Made by a program: the position numbers and the translations under genes. The notes beneath the pieces were generated by a model. The model had not been told where the DNA came from and did no database searches. It saw nothing but the letters and a program-made list of their open reading frames with translations. 64,000 nt of DNA from Coptis chinensis (lineage: Eukaryota; Streptophyta; Magnoliopsida; Ranunculales; Ranunculaceae). Shown piece by piece: positions 41,830 through 54,319 of this stretch (position 1 is the stretch's first letter; each line of letters starts with the position of its first letter). The DNA is taken from positions 108,273,501 to 108,337,500 of the forward strand of contig CM027378.1 in assembly GCA_015680905.1 (NCBI GenBank), read 5' to 3'.

Positions 41830-42050
41830 GACACACTATTCAGAATTTGCTTCGTGTATTGCCATCCTGAGTCATCTCCCCAGTTCCTAAGCAACTGCAT
41901 AAGATACCTATTAGAATCCCTCAAAATGAGAGTATGACTTGGCTGATATTTCTTTAGGAGGTCGGTAGCTAGCTCAGCTCCAGCAACCTCAACAGCCAGT
42001 GCATCTGTAGCCTTGAGTTTCCTGTAGGTGGGATGTTTTGAAGAATTCTG
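41830..42050 (-). pseudogene. Possible RNase H-like (RVT_3) fragment
   Basis: The minus strand reads TDALAVEVAGAELATDLLKK, then YQPSHTLILRDSNRYLMQLL and NWGDDSGW. The spacing of ALAVE..A..LA and LILRDSNRYLMQLL recalls plant reverse-transcriptase-like RNase H domains (ALAVEA..GL.LA...V..DS...V..L). It has no start and no further exons. The assignment is weak. Confidence 0.25.
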
Positions 42051-42259
42051 AACTGGTCATGGTTCGCAAAGTTGAAGTGACCACATGCCCCCAAACTATG
42101 AAACTTGCAAAAGGTGTAAATTTCTGAAGTGGGGGCCATTTCAACTCAGTGAATCATATTTTAGCATCAAAGTGAAAAATGCTTATAGAATAGATAGAAA
42201 TTGATCTTGGTTACACCCGTACCGAAGAAAACAATTGCATACCCCAATAAACACCAATA

Positions 42260-43990
42260 ACTAACATATTTATAGACATACCCAATAACCACCAAATTAT
42301 TTGGGGTATGTTTAATATAAAAGAAAAAATAAATAAAATAAAAAATAAAATTGAAATCTCCTAATTGAAGACACGGGAGCTTATCAAATCTTTGATTTAA
42401 GACAAACTTTAATGTGGTAAGTGCATTCTTTCAAGGACGATAATTATTTAAATTTGATTAAGCACAAATTTGATTAAAGTGTAATTAAAGAGAGATCACA
42501 TGCATATGAATATATGATAACCTAGTTGAAATCATAATAAACAATTTAATCCAATTTCATTTTATTTTCTATTTTTTTTAATCAATTAATTTAGATAAGT
42601 ATGTTAATGGATTTATAATTTTAAACCTATAATTTGAGCTGTAAAAAAAAATTAGAAATCGCATGTTAAGCTTGACATATTTTGAGAGTCTAAAGGTTTG
42701 CAATCTAAAAAGTGTATCTTTTTTAAAATCCAAAATCATTAGTTTGTAGTATATTCCCATTGGAGTATGGCTATACTTTCATGTAAAAGAGAACCTCGTA
42801 TATTTAAAGATCTGATTTATTGTGTGAATCGGATTAAATATAAAATCAAATAGTTGTTCTCATTCATCATACTTATGATTTTACTTTTTAAGAAATAAAT
42901 AGAATAAAAAAAAAAGAATTGTAAAAGGAAGAGAGGAGAGTTTGATAGAAAAATCCAATAAAAGATTGGTACACTAAGCATAGCGAATGGTAAAACCACC
43001 ATAAACTCACGAAAACATAAAATAAAGACAACAAGCAAGTATAAGTATGGAAATGCGATATTTGCAAGAAGAAAATCACAAGTGGTTTGAAAAACTATAA
43101 GACACATCCAAACCCACAATCCATGTGAGAATATAAATAAATAGTTTCAATAGATTGTGCCATGATTACAGTTGGGATTTAAATGGTCAATCTAGTTAGT
43201 GTTTGATGAAACATGCTGTAGATACCCAACAACCAATAATGGGAATGTCCCATTTTGTTTTTTTTTTTTTGTTTGTTTTTTGTTTTTTAGGAGGAGAGTT
43301 TTTGGTGAGATTTTTTTCTTGTTTATTTCCCTCTTACAATTCCATTATATGTTCTATTTAGTTCTTAAAAAGAAAAATCATAACTATGATGAAAGACAAC
43401 AACCAACTTGATTTATATTTAATCCTTTTTGCACAATAAATTTTACAACATGGTTCTCTTTTACAAAAAAATATAGTAAATTCTAATAACCATATACCAC
43501 AAATTAATAATCTTGAAATTTTAAAGAAAATAAACTTTTTAGATTACAAACCTTTTAGACCCTCAAAGAAGTCAGACTTAACATGCGATTTCTAATTTTT
43601 TTCAACAACTCGAATTTTAGGTTTGAAGTTTTATACTATTACCATGCTTCATCTAAATTAATTGGTTCACCAAAAAAAAAACTATATTAAATTGTTTATG
43701 ATTTCAACTAGATTATCATATGTGATCTCTCATTAATTTTACTTTAATCACATTTGTGCTTAATCAAATTTAAATAGGCTATCGTCTATGAAAAAATGCA
43801 CTCAACACTAAGATTTGTCTTACTTAATCAATTCTCGCTATTTTTTAAAAAATCAAAGATTTGATAAATTTTAGGTCTTCAATTAGAGCTTTCAATTTCG
43901 TTTGTTATTTATTTATTTATTTATTATAAGTCTATTAGACATCTCCCAAATAATTTGGTGGTTATTGGGATATGTATATAAACTAGAGGT
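42260..43990. mobile_element. Long-inverted-repeat element with ~0.6-kb arms
   Basis: The arms 42260-42860 and 43400-43990 are complementary along their length. Shared landmarks are CCCAATAACCACCAAATTATTTGGG at the outer end, GAAATCGCATGTTAAG in the middle and GTAAAAGAGAACC near the loop. The ~540-bp loop has no supported gene. Arm identity is clearly lower than in the element at 27383-36435, so this is an older insertion. No target duplication could be assigned. Confidence 0.75.
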
Positions 43991-43999
43991 CAAGGCTCC

Positions 44000-44952
44000 A
44001 CTATCCATTTTCAATCTTAATTTCTCTTATTACACCATATGTACTAGCAAAAACAGGACGAACAACCCTCAGTACGTACCAATTCTTGAATTATAATTAG
44101 ATTATGTTTACAAATAATGCCTCCAAGGAGAAAGACGTATCAAGCCTAACCATAATAAGCCCATAAGACAGGCTAAATACCGATTACAAAGGTTTCGAAT
44201 ACAAAATCTCCAACTCACTTTTTGTTGTCGTAATTAGTGTGCATCTTTTTATCAAGTAAAACAAAATATATAAGATAATCATAATGAAATAGTGGAGATT
44301 AGTTTCTTACCGCACAAAAGAACCCAGCAATCGTCCGACGTCAGAAAAAGATCGGCCTAGCCAAACCGTGTGAACCTATCAGAAAATGAGGTTTTAGTCT
44401 ATCATCAACAAGTCTAAGACACAATAACAATAAACATAATCATTAAAAAGAAAGCATCACAAGAAACAAAAACAAAATAATCTATTACAACTTTAGAAAA
44501 CATATTGATGAGTTATCATCCATTCACGCCAGTAACAAAGCCGGGCGGAGGGGGTTGAGCATACACCCTGGCTAACCCTGGAATCAAGAATTCTCACTGT
44601 TTGTTTTGATTGGTCAAACATAAGTCATAACTCAATTTATGTTCTAGAACTTTGGAACTTTTAACATAGCAACATGTGAACACCTTTCAGACTTTGACAA
44701 CTGACAACATTTATTTCGTTGTGGTAGTGTTCAGACCCAAATGCCCAATGACTGTGTGCTCATAAAAAATCAAACACCTATAATATTATTAGTTGAGAAT
44801 GCCCACATTGAAACACATCAACAGAGCTTTACCAAAAAAAAAACACATCAATAGAGGGTTTTACTCCATGTGGACACATTAGGCTTTTTTAGCAAAAAAC
44901 AATCATTCGGCAAAAAAATAAGGAAATCTACACCCTATTTTCATATTTTCAA
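44000..44952. other. Intergenic, nothing recognised
   Basis: AT-rich DNA without a supported gene or element. Confidence 0.4.
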
Positions 44953-45318
44953 CGAGTATGCGAACCGTGCTACGCATCGGTGTTTTTTCAAATCTTTAAA
45001 CCTGTCGCTCTAACATCTTTCTGATAGTATGATTTTTTGAATTCTAGTTATAATCTAAAAAATAATATAAAAACATTAGGAGGGGTTGAATATAATTTGA
45101 GTGACGTGAATGAGGTTTTCTAAATTATTTTAAATAATATGAAGCTAATTCTAATTTCAATAAAGTGAGAGAGTTTTTGGTAAATTGTTTAAAAAGGAGG
45201 GAGCTGATTAGAATAATTAAAGGAGGTGGTTCTAAAATTATAAAATAGAGAGATTACAAATACACAGTTCGGTTGAGAAATTTTTCTCCTAAAATCCGGC
45301 TATCATATAGTGTAGAGA
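44953..45318 (-). mobile_element. Small Helitron-like element D, 366 bp
   Basis: Read on the minus strand it starts TCTCTACACTATATGATAGCC and ends with ATGCG-TAGCACGGTT-CGCAT followed by ACTCG. It lies between A and T. The body is homologous to the elements at 51792-52803 in the opposite orientation. The last four bases are CTCG rather than the usual CTRR. Confidence 0.75.
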
Positions 45319-46094
45319 TAGTTGTTTATTCAGAATACCAACAACAGAAAGACGTATGACTTAGTTACGGACCAACTTATTATCTTTCTAACAATTTACT
45401 TGTACATACGGACATCAGTAGCATATGTCTGTATAGAATTATTGTTCTAATTCCTTGTCTGAATCTTTAATTAAGAACTAAACAATATATAATAACCAGG
45501 TAAGCAATGCTTATACCCACTAAGCAGCATTCAGCATGTTCAGCATAAACACCGGGGACTCAGCTCACTGGACAGATTTTGATGATGACTCAGAGATTGT
45601 TGGCGGGGGAAAAACAAGTAAACAACTACAAGGCCTCCAAATCTCCAATACTCAGTTTTAAGAGAGCCTTGCTTTGATAAGGCCCGCTCGGTCCACTGCG
45701 TTACAGGTGCAGACGCGCAGTTATGTTCATTCTCTGGCCCCGTGGGCTTGTAAGGGCGTAGAAGCATGGACCCATTGTTAGATACATTGCCCTGGAGGTG
45801 GTGCTGTTTCTTATCAGTCGAAAAAAACGAAAAACCAAAAGAAAACCTGAAGTTGATCACGCTACATGGTTTTATTGGACTCAAATTTTTTCATTATCCA
45901 CTTTCGTAAAGCAAGCATTTACGGAAGAGCAAAATTACTGAATAGCAACTTTTTGTAATATACTTGAGTAATAACAAAAGAATGGAAAGAATTTCAATTT
46001 CAACAAATTAACGGTGCGTTATACGTGCTACTATTTTCTGACGGTACGTACATGTTTCAAGGTGCATATCCTCAAACCAGTGCAAAATTTCCTA
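45319..46094. other. Intergenic, nothing recognised
   Basis: A 114-residue minus-strand frame (45540-45884) has no recognisable motif and is not called a gene. Confidence 0.4.
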
Positions 46095-46870
46095 CTAGTT
46101 ATTGAATATATTGAGAAGAGAGACTCTAGTTTGGATCAAACGCCTGAACATACACTCTACTTCAACTTCAAGGCCCTCAACGGCAACCACCAATGCCTCG
46201 ACACGCTTGTTTGCGATTTGCATACCAAATCCCTCTGATTTTGCACTTGTATTGTGCTCATTGAGAGCTGAAAGAGTTGCACCCACTCCTTCCAACTCAG
46301 TATTAGAATTCTCTTCAGAAACATTGGCAACTCGCTTACCGCCTATGCAATTCAAAATCAAGGAGTGCCTTTTCGATCTTCGTTTTGACTTTGAAATAGA
46401 CAAGAATAACAAGATAGATTCCACAGTGGAGATTGTAGTAGCCCTTGCTTGTCTTAGCACATTTACAACTACCATAAGGTTGCGATCAATATATGAAACG
46501 GATGAAGGACCACATTTGTTCTCCATTCCCATCAATGCTTCTAAACAGTTGAACATCTCTTTCATAATTTTCTTTACTGTGAAATGGTAAGCACTAGTTG
46601 TCTTAGTTGCACCTGACTCTCCCACGCTTCTTCTTCGAATAGCAGATTGAACGTCTTGTAGGTGTTCTCTCACTAGCAACAAAACGTCCCTAGTGATTCC
46701 ACACAAGTCCAGCATTCTCAGAGAGCCTTCAGAGACCTCTTCAATCCATTTCTCATGTTTATGGTGAATAAGAGCTTGTTGGGTGACTGGACATCAAGAT
46801 CATTAGCACACTCATGCAAGTTTTCCAGAACATCAAAATTGAAGCTCAACATTTCCATAGAAGACTGCTA
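46095..46870 (-). pseudogene. DUF241 gene, N-terminally truncated and frameshifted
   Basis: The C-terminal 206 residues are open: MLDLCGITRDVLLLVREHLQ, LVSE-like linker, NLMVVVNVLRQARATTIS, then GLEVEVECMFRRLIQTRVSL and a final LLNIFNN, co-linear with the intact copy at 39236. Upstream the homology continues in frame (VTQQALIHHKHEKWIEEVSEG) to about 46785. There a shift leads to FDVLENLHECANDLD in another frame. The first ~60 residues of the family (RSxSLP region) are missing. A shortened protein starting at the Met at 46715 is conceivable, but the gene is most likely dead. Confidence 0.8.
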
Positions 46871-49224
46871 TGTAGATTGTAAATGTAGCAAAAACAATAT
46901 GAAGGCACAATAACAGCAATTGTGACAATCTCGCAATCACTGTCTGATGTACTACGATGTGGTCGTGGAACAAACAGGACAAGGATTACTTAGCATCACA
47001 ATCAAGCCAGACATCTCTTCTTTTATAAGAACTATTAAGACTATAATCCACAGTTAGATCTGTGATCTAAGGAAAGTACACTGAAGCCTCCTCCTATAAT
47101 TAAGCTAAAAAACACTACATCAAGATGGACAAAAGGAGACACAAGGAATCAGAGAGGAAATAGAGCGGGGAGATTGATTATCTGTAGTCGTGATCTCGGG
47201 ATTAGTCTATAGATTTATTTACACACGAGTGGGGTTTGACACCTTTGTCTTGTCTTTTTTGCTTAACTGTTTAGTCAGTACTTAATTGTTGTTTACTAAA
47301 CATAATTTGTTATATAAACGTGAGATAACATCATGGAAGCAGCTAAATATAATGCAAGTAAAGCAGCTAAGGTGACACCAACTCAAGTGAATAAGAAACA
47401 GATCACTTACAACTTTACAAGTTGCAACTGTCTCCATTTTTGTCTTCTCCGTACAGAGAGCTTTTAAGTACATCTTGGAAAGTGGTTTCAAATAAGTCAA
47501 TGTGAAAAGTTCCTTAACTAATTCAAATCTTTTTTTTTTCCACACTTTTTTTTTTTTTTTTTTTGGAATTAGTAGTGCACTAGAACTCAAGGAACAACAT
47601 ATAGCAGGGATCTGAAAGCCAAATACAAATCCCAGCTTTTAAATGATGCAATCTAGACTTCAAGAGTGTACCATTGAGAAATTCAAATTTGCCGCCTGGA
47701 CACAAATATACAATTAATGAAGAAAAAACAGGTATATTTCTAACTCAGGAGAATAATAACACAGACTTAGTCTCAAATGTAAAAACATTTCAACAAATTT
47801 GTCAGAAAAGAATAAAAAAAACTTGCATTTTAAATATTCCTACCCGGTAGTTAAACAAGTGATTAACCAGCAATTCAAATTTGGAAGCACCGTAGGGCTC
47901 AAATGTGAATAACTCCACAAGCCTCAAGCGCAACACCTTAGAACACCAGTTATTTATGCTACTAATGGCAGAAACATGTGCGCCAGAGATCATATGCACA
48001 TTGCAGCAGTTGATCCTGAATCACATTAATATTAGGACCAGGAGTGAGGCCAATTTCACTTAAGGACAAGCACTTCTTCAACTATTGCTTGTGCTCTCCA
48101 AGAGGAGTCAGAAGTTTGAGATTCTACAAAATGTCAGACTATCATTTTGCGTCTGTCTCCAAACTCTACTTCATTGCATCCTCGCTCTATCGATGCCCCA
48201 TCTGAGTTCTGCAATGATTCCACTAATCTGTGCCTGTGGTGGTACCTGTAACAAAAAACCCTTGGTGAGAGCAGTACATAGCTAGCCGATAGAATTTACT
48301 ATGGAAGTGGAAGGAACATAGCTGACACCAATGGAATATTGTTTGATGGAGGATTAGAGGAAACACTATTGAGCTTACAATCGGAGGGCTGGTGTCATGG
48401 TGCATCCAGAATTTATAATTCTTCATGCTATCTTACTTCAAATTTCCATACATCTGTTCTAACTACTATAAACAAGCATTCAGTGAAACCCCTTCACTCT
48501 TTCAGTTTTGATTGATGCCTCCTACTGATTAGCCAACCAAGTAAAGAATTAACACATCCTACAGTTGGCATATGCCCTTTCCAAAACAAGATGTTTTGTT
48601 TGTCTTGTACTCTAATTGGCATATGCCATGTTCTGAGATGTCCAAATGGGTTACTCATTCCAACAATACTTTTATGAATTTGCAGCAAGCTCTAAGGAGA
48701 AACCGGGTTCTCAGACCTAAATATCTAGTGTTTTATAGGGGTGAGGGTATAGGTTACAAACTTACAATATTACACAATGTCCAGCATATATGTTACAATA
48801 TCCTCGAACACCATCAACAATGCTATATGTCTATGCTATTCTCTTGCTACTTTAGAAACATACTTCAGACTTTAAATTGTTGTATCTTCTAATTAGTATT
48901 TCAGGTTATCAATAATAGCAAAAAAATCAATATTTTCAAAAGTTTCTAACCAATTGAGTTGTTCAAAAACACTAACAACTACAATCTTCCCTAATCAAGT
49001 CAGATTTCAAATATGTGAAATATAGGTTGAATACCCTCGACAAAATCTCTGTGGCTACAAATATACTCCCATAGCGACAACATTACCAGAACAGGCTCAT
49101 CCAATCATCCAATTGAACTAACTCAAAGAATATATGATATATTAAGTACACGTGTACCTCAGCTCAACCAGGGTTAAATCAATTAATTTAGATTATAATT
49201 AGAAAGACAGTATAAACGTACCAG
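46871..49224. other. 2.3-kb gene-poor region
   Basis: Contains T-rich stretches (47528-47565) and short unremarkable frames. No gene or element is supported. Confidence 0.45.
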
Positions 49225-50100
49225 TTAACCAGCCTGCCTTTGTTCCTTAAATTTTTTAGCCCACTTGAGTGTACTTTCTAACGCCGAGTAAGCAGCAACA
49301 TCTGTAAGACTCTTACTCTCTAGTGCATAATCAAACACTTCATATGCCTCGGCAATTCTATCATCCCGACACAATCCTCTCACAAATGTTGCATAAGAAA
49401 ACGCCCTCAAGCTGCATCCCTGCTGACTTCATAACTCCATACAATTGCAGGACGTCTTCCAGCAAGTTCGACTTACACAATCCATGAAGCAGCGTATTGT
49501 ATGTACACGAGTTTGGGCTACAACCATTTTCCTCCATCCTACTCAGCAATGTCATAGCGCCCAAAGCATCCCCCTTTCTACACATTCCAAAGTGTCCCCC
49601 AAAAACTGCATCGCTTCATCCACACTCCCCACCTTCGACAATCCATATATCAACGCATTGTATGTAACAAGATCCGGTTCCACCCCTTCTTCCTCCATCT
49701 TCTTATAAACTCCAATTACCTCACTCCCACGATCCAACATGCAATACCCTTTCATAATTGTATTATAAAGAAAACAATCCGCAAGCACACTAAGTAACCT
49801 CGTCGCCTCACGAAAGTTGTTACCATTACAAACATTCTCAATCAATATCGTATACGTAACAAGATCAGGTTGTAAACTCAACTCCTCCTTCATAAACATA
49901 ATTTAACGACCTCGTCTTACATAAATGCCTAACCATAAAACAAAGTGTTCGAACCGCGAGATCAACTGCCACATGGTCAGGTGGAACCTGATTTTCAACC
50001 ATTAAATCTAGCGTTTTACGAATAAGGGAAACGTCGGAATGGTCCTGGGAATGATTGGGTAAGCAAAATATTGTAAGTAGAATGGTCAGGGGTAAAATTG
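49225..50100 (-). pseudogene. PPR protein gene, decayed (At2g17670-like)
   Basis: From the 5' side, minus strand, pieces read LDLMVENQVPPDHVAVDLAV and TLCFMVRHLCKTRSLNY (~50090-49910). A frame change leads to LQPDLVTYTILIENVCNG, FLYNTIMKGYC and GVEPDLVTYNALIYGLSKVG, then a repeat that breaks off near 49600. Another frame resumes with RKGDALGAMTLLSRMEENG and PNSCTYNTLLHGLCKSNLLE. The last part, SYATFVRGLCRDDRIAEAYE and VFDYALESKSLTDVAAYSAL, needs a one-base shift near 49407. These are 35-residue pentatricopeptide repeats with the C-terminal tail of a conserved plant PPR protein resembling At2g17670. Two repeats are internally shortened and the N-terminus is missing. PPR proteins bind organellar RNA; this copy should not be functional. 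Confidence 0.8.
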
Positions 50101-51791
50101 GGAGTCATGTATATTGAAGAAAAGAAAAGGAGTCATGAATGTTGGATATTTGTGAAAAGGATTTGAGGGAATTGTAGTGACGTAAGTCTAGTGGGATTTG
50201 AGATGTTGAGATTATTTGATCGAATGGTTTCTTGGCGTTGGAGAGTGAGGGGGGAGTGGAATATGGGTTTGGGTTGAGGGGAGGGGGTGAGGGGTGGGTT
50301 TTTTTGGAGTTATGTGGTCTTTTGTTGTTTTTTGACTTTGGTTGTTGTTGAGGGTGATTGGTACTTTGGGTACTTTGGTGGTGGTGGTACTGGGTTTTGT
50401 AGGGTGGTTACTACCATTGATCTCATTGATGGTATCAGTTTTCCCATTTTGACTTCTTCTCTCTTTATGCAGGTCTGGTGTTAGGTTGTTTCAGGATTTA
50501 ACACTTGAGTTTCCAAAGTTTTAGGGTGTGTTTGTTTAGTGGCAAACCTCTAGTGGGAAAATATTAGATTTGCCAGTATTTTCCCCAAGAGTTTTGCCAT
50601 GAGATTTTTTTGTTCTTAAATTTCATTTTAGATTTGTTTGAAAAATTTCTAGATCATTCAAAATATAGAATTTGCCAATTTTGCAAATGTTTTATTTACA
50701 TTGTTTTTTTCCAATGGCAAATAACTTTTCAACTTTTAGAATTTTTTTTTTTTTCAAACTCAATGAAAAACAAACAAACAAACAAACAAACTCCAAATTT
50801 GTCAACTTTCCAAATATGGCGGTTTTGATGAACAAGCACCTCCATTGGAGAAAAGAAACTCAAATCCAATATTCCAATTGCTCGAGAGCGTCATCACAAA
50901 ACTAACACGATACCATCTGTTCAATTTCATACCAAAACCAACTTAATGTGTCAAGTAAATTGGTCAATTCAGAATCTAGTCCAACATAAGAATTTTAAAA
51001 ACCAAATATCCCATTAAATTTAAGGCATGAACCTCAACTCGCATATGCCACAACAAACATGACACAAAACAATCTAATCAACTAACCAGGAATCATCGAG
51101 CTATAAAATCAAAATAAACTTTTGATACCACATTATAATCCCAACTTGTCATATTTTGTCTAGAGTATAACCAAGACCCGAGAAAAAACTAATTAATTCT
51201 AAAAACAGAGTATAACCACCTTGGTAAAGAATAAAGACATAACACCTTTGATTTTAAAAGAATAACTTTTTGATGAAAATATATGTATGTCAACACCGCA
51301 ATTCCAATTGTGAAGACATTTAGCGAAGAAGTCAAATTGGGAGCTATTAAATTGGACTGTTAAAAGGTGTCGCACAGGCTTTTTAGCTTTCGGAGCTAAA
51401 TTTGGCACCTAGTATCAAAAAATCAATTCAATCATGTTTTATGTTTTGAAATGTTAAATGATACGGACGGCATAGTTTCTATCATCCATTCATCCGTCCA
51501 TTATTTTATAACTTAAGTTGAATTTTTTTTTTTGGATGGACAATCATGTTTCATTGACCATAGTTTAAATTTAACACAATTACAAACTATATCGATTCTG
51601 ATATCTCCGAACTTATTATAGCAACTGATAGCGAAGGTCTTAATTTTGGCTGAGTTTTTTACTCCTAAATTTAAGACCCTTTTAGTAGTTACATTGGAAT
51701 AACATTTTTGTGGTTGAGATGTTATATTTGCCTTTAGTACCCCATATAGCCCCTCATTGGACTTGCTCTTACTGTTTTCAAATGTGTAGAA
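50101..51791. other. Gene-poor region before the Helitron cluster
   Basis: A G-rich stretch (50200-50420) and AT-rich DNA with an (AAAC)n run at ~50770. No gene is supported. Confidence 0.4.
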
Positions 51792-52202
51792 TCTCTACAC
51801 TATATGATAGCCGGGTTGTGAGGAACTCATTCTCCACTATCGAGTAGGCAAATTGAAATCTCCCTATTTGGTCAATTTATAAACACCTCCCTCACAAAAA
51901 TTAGAAACCCCCCATTTATTAATAATTTAGAAGAACCCCCCTAATGTAACTTAAATAATATAATTATTCTCCATTTTTCTCCTTAAATTTAGAACAAGCC
52001 CTCTTTTTTTAATAATTTAGAAAAAAAAAAAAAAACTCCCTAATGTCACTTAAATAACATAATTATCCCTTATATTAAATTAGATGTGTCTCCCCTATGT
52101 AATTACAATTAGAATCCAAAAAAATCATGCTTAATTATCGATCTCAATGATGGTTTCAAAACTTCAAGAAAAAAACTCTTTATGCGTAATTTTGCATACT
52201 TG
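51792..52202 (+). mobile_element. Small Helitron-like element A, 411 bp
   Basis: It starts TCTCTACACTATATGATAGCC after an A and ends TTTTGCATACTTG before a T. The body alternates AATTTAGAA.CACCTCC-like units. The 3' end aligns with that of element C. Confidence 0.7.
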
Positions 52203-52444
52203 TATTATATGATAGCCGAGCAAGTATTCCGGAATACCTTTCCCAATATATATACAATTTAAGATATCTTTATTTACTTAATTTAGAAACACCTATCTCA
52301 CTAAATTTAGATTAAGCCCTACTTTTATTAATATAATTTGAACAATGTCTCTTTTTTATTAATAATTTAGAAACACCTCTCTAATGTCACTTAAATTAAA
52401 TAATTACCCCCATTTTCCACATTAAAATTAAAACAAATCCTATA
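52203..52444 (+). mobile_element. Helitron-like fragment B
   Basis: It begins TATTATATGATAGCCGAG, which matches the Helitron 5' end but lacks its first ~8 bases. It has the same body type as A and no recognisable 3' end. Confidence 0.55.
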
Positions 52445-52803
52445 TTATATTATAGCCGGGTCTTTAGGAGGCACACTTCTCAACCGAACAGTATATTTAT
52501 AATCTCTCTATTTTAAGATTTTAGAACCACCTCCCTTACTTATTCTAATCAGCTCCCTTCCTTTTAAACAATTTATAAAAAACTCCCTCAGTTTATTGAA
52601 ATTATAATTAGATTCATATTATTTAAAACAATTTAGAAAAACTCCTTCACGTCACTGAAATTATATTCAACCCCTCATAATGTTTTTATATTATTTTTTA
52701 GATTAGAACTAGAATTCAAAAAATCATACTATACGAGAGATGTTAGAGCGACAGGTATAAAGACTTGAAAAAACACCGATGCGTAACACGGTTCGCATAC
52801 TTG
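52445..52803 (+). mobile_element. Small Helitron-like element C
   Basis: It begins ATTATATTATAGCCGGGTC, continues CTCAACCGAAC, and ends with ATGCG-TAACACGGTT-CGCAT then ACTTG before a T. It is the closest relative of element D (44953-45318), which lies in the opposite orientation. Confidence 0.7.
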
Positions 52804-54311
52804 TTGAGAAAACAAAGGTCCAATCGAGATTTAAACATGTATACGTATTATGTATACTAGCCTAGCTTGGTCATGTACTCATGTGGTTCCCACGTTGCTC
52901 TTCTTATACGGTGGATCTCTCTCACATGGTTCCCTCGTCTCTTTTGATTTGTATTTATTATTTGAATATTTAATTCTATCGTCTAAAACTTGTCAATCAA
53001 TAAAAATATTAAAAACTGCAAAATAATAATCAATAAAATATTATTATAATAGCGGTAAGTTAGGTATCGATCTACATCTTTAAGTAAATATATAAATGAT
53101 GAAGACGAGATTTCATAAACCAATAACTAACTTGGTAATTAATATTAAAACAATTGTTCAAATTTTCTAATTTCTTATATAAACTAAAAATAAAACTAAC
53201 TTGTAAGAAAATAATGACTAACTAAAACAATTAATTTTCAAATATCAATTTATCAAAACCCTTGGTAGAAAGTTACCAACTCACCAACAATTCTTTTATT
53301 TTATTTGTATACCTCTTAGTAATTTATTCAAAACTTCACTAAATCTTAAATGCTAGTTTTAGAATTAGTGGAAAATATAACTTTAATAACATAATAAAAC
53401 ATCTCAATATTAAATTAAACCCTCTATTCTTTTTTACTCCAAATAAATGAGAAATTTTTAGGCATTCAATGTCAGAAGTACAAAAAATTCCAAAAATTCC
53501 TTAATAACTAATAATTAAAGTTGAGTCTAAAATATTTTTAACAAAAAGAATAAACTAACAATGGAAAATACCCCATATTTTCATATTTTCCACGATGATA
53601 GAAACCATGCACATTTAACATTAGTATAAAAATCGATTAAAAAGAAATATCGATCATTCGATTTCATGAAAAACACATATTGGTTATTCTAACAAAAATG
53701 ACAAAAGCAAAATATAACAAGAGTTTCATAGAGAGATTTTACTTTTCTCCCTTTGGGGTGGAAGCTTAGCCCTCTATGTTATTAATTAACATAAAAGAAT
53801 TGAATAATTAAATACGAGATATAATGAACATTGAAACCGCCTTTATTGTTTTGACGTTGATTTTCAGAAAATTACACTCTAGAGCACTCTTCTTCACTAA
53901 TTAAATCAACTAAAACTACAAAACAAAATTTCTACTAATTGAATACTAGAATGATGATCATTTCAATGCCAATTCTCTTCTTTATTTATAGTTTATTTGA
54001 ACAAAATCTTGATTCATATAATATTTTCACACAAAATAGAAATAATATTTTAGATATGTGAAGAAAATATAAGAGAAAATAATTTAGGAAATAGAATATA
54101 AAAGAGATATTATCAAGGCATGATGAATGAATGAAATATTAATTGGTAATCAAATAAAAGATAAAATGAAATGATATGGTTTTGAATTAGGAATGGAGTG
54201 ATTGGCAAGAATATAAGGTATTAAGGAATGATTTTATATAATGAAATAAAGAGAATAAATAATCAATGGAAATGGGAATATTTAATGTGGTGAAAATGGT
54301 AAGAATATATG
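52804..54311. other. AT-rich region, nothing firm
   Basis: No gene is seen. Around 53570-53615 the sequence CCATATTTTCATATTTTCCACGA resembles the flank and 3' end of element D and may be a decayed Helitron end. Confidence 0.4.
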
Positions 54312-54319
54312 GTGGTAGG

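Noticed and set aside
46102-46590. 162-residue plus-strand frame
   Set aside because: It is the antisense shadow of the DUF241 copy.
44953-52803. A single large composite transposon bounded by inverted Helitron copies
   Set aside because: Each copy has its own complete ends between A and T, so separate insertions explain them better.
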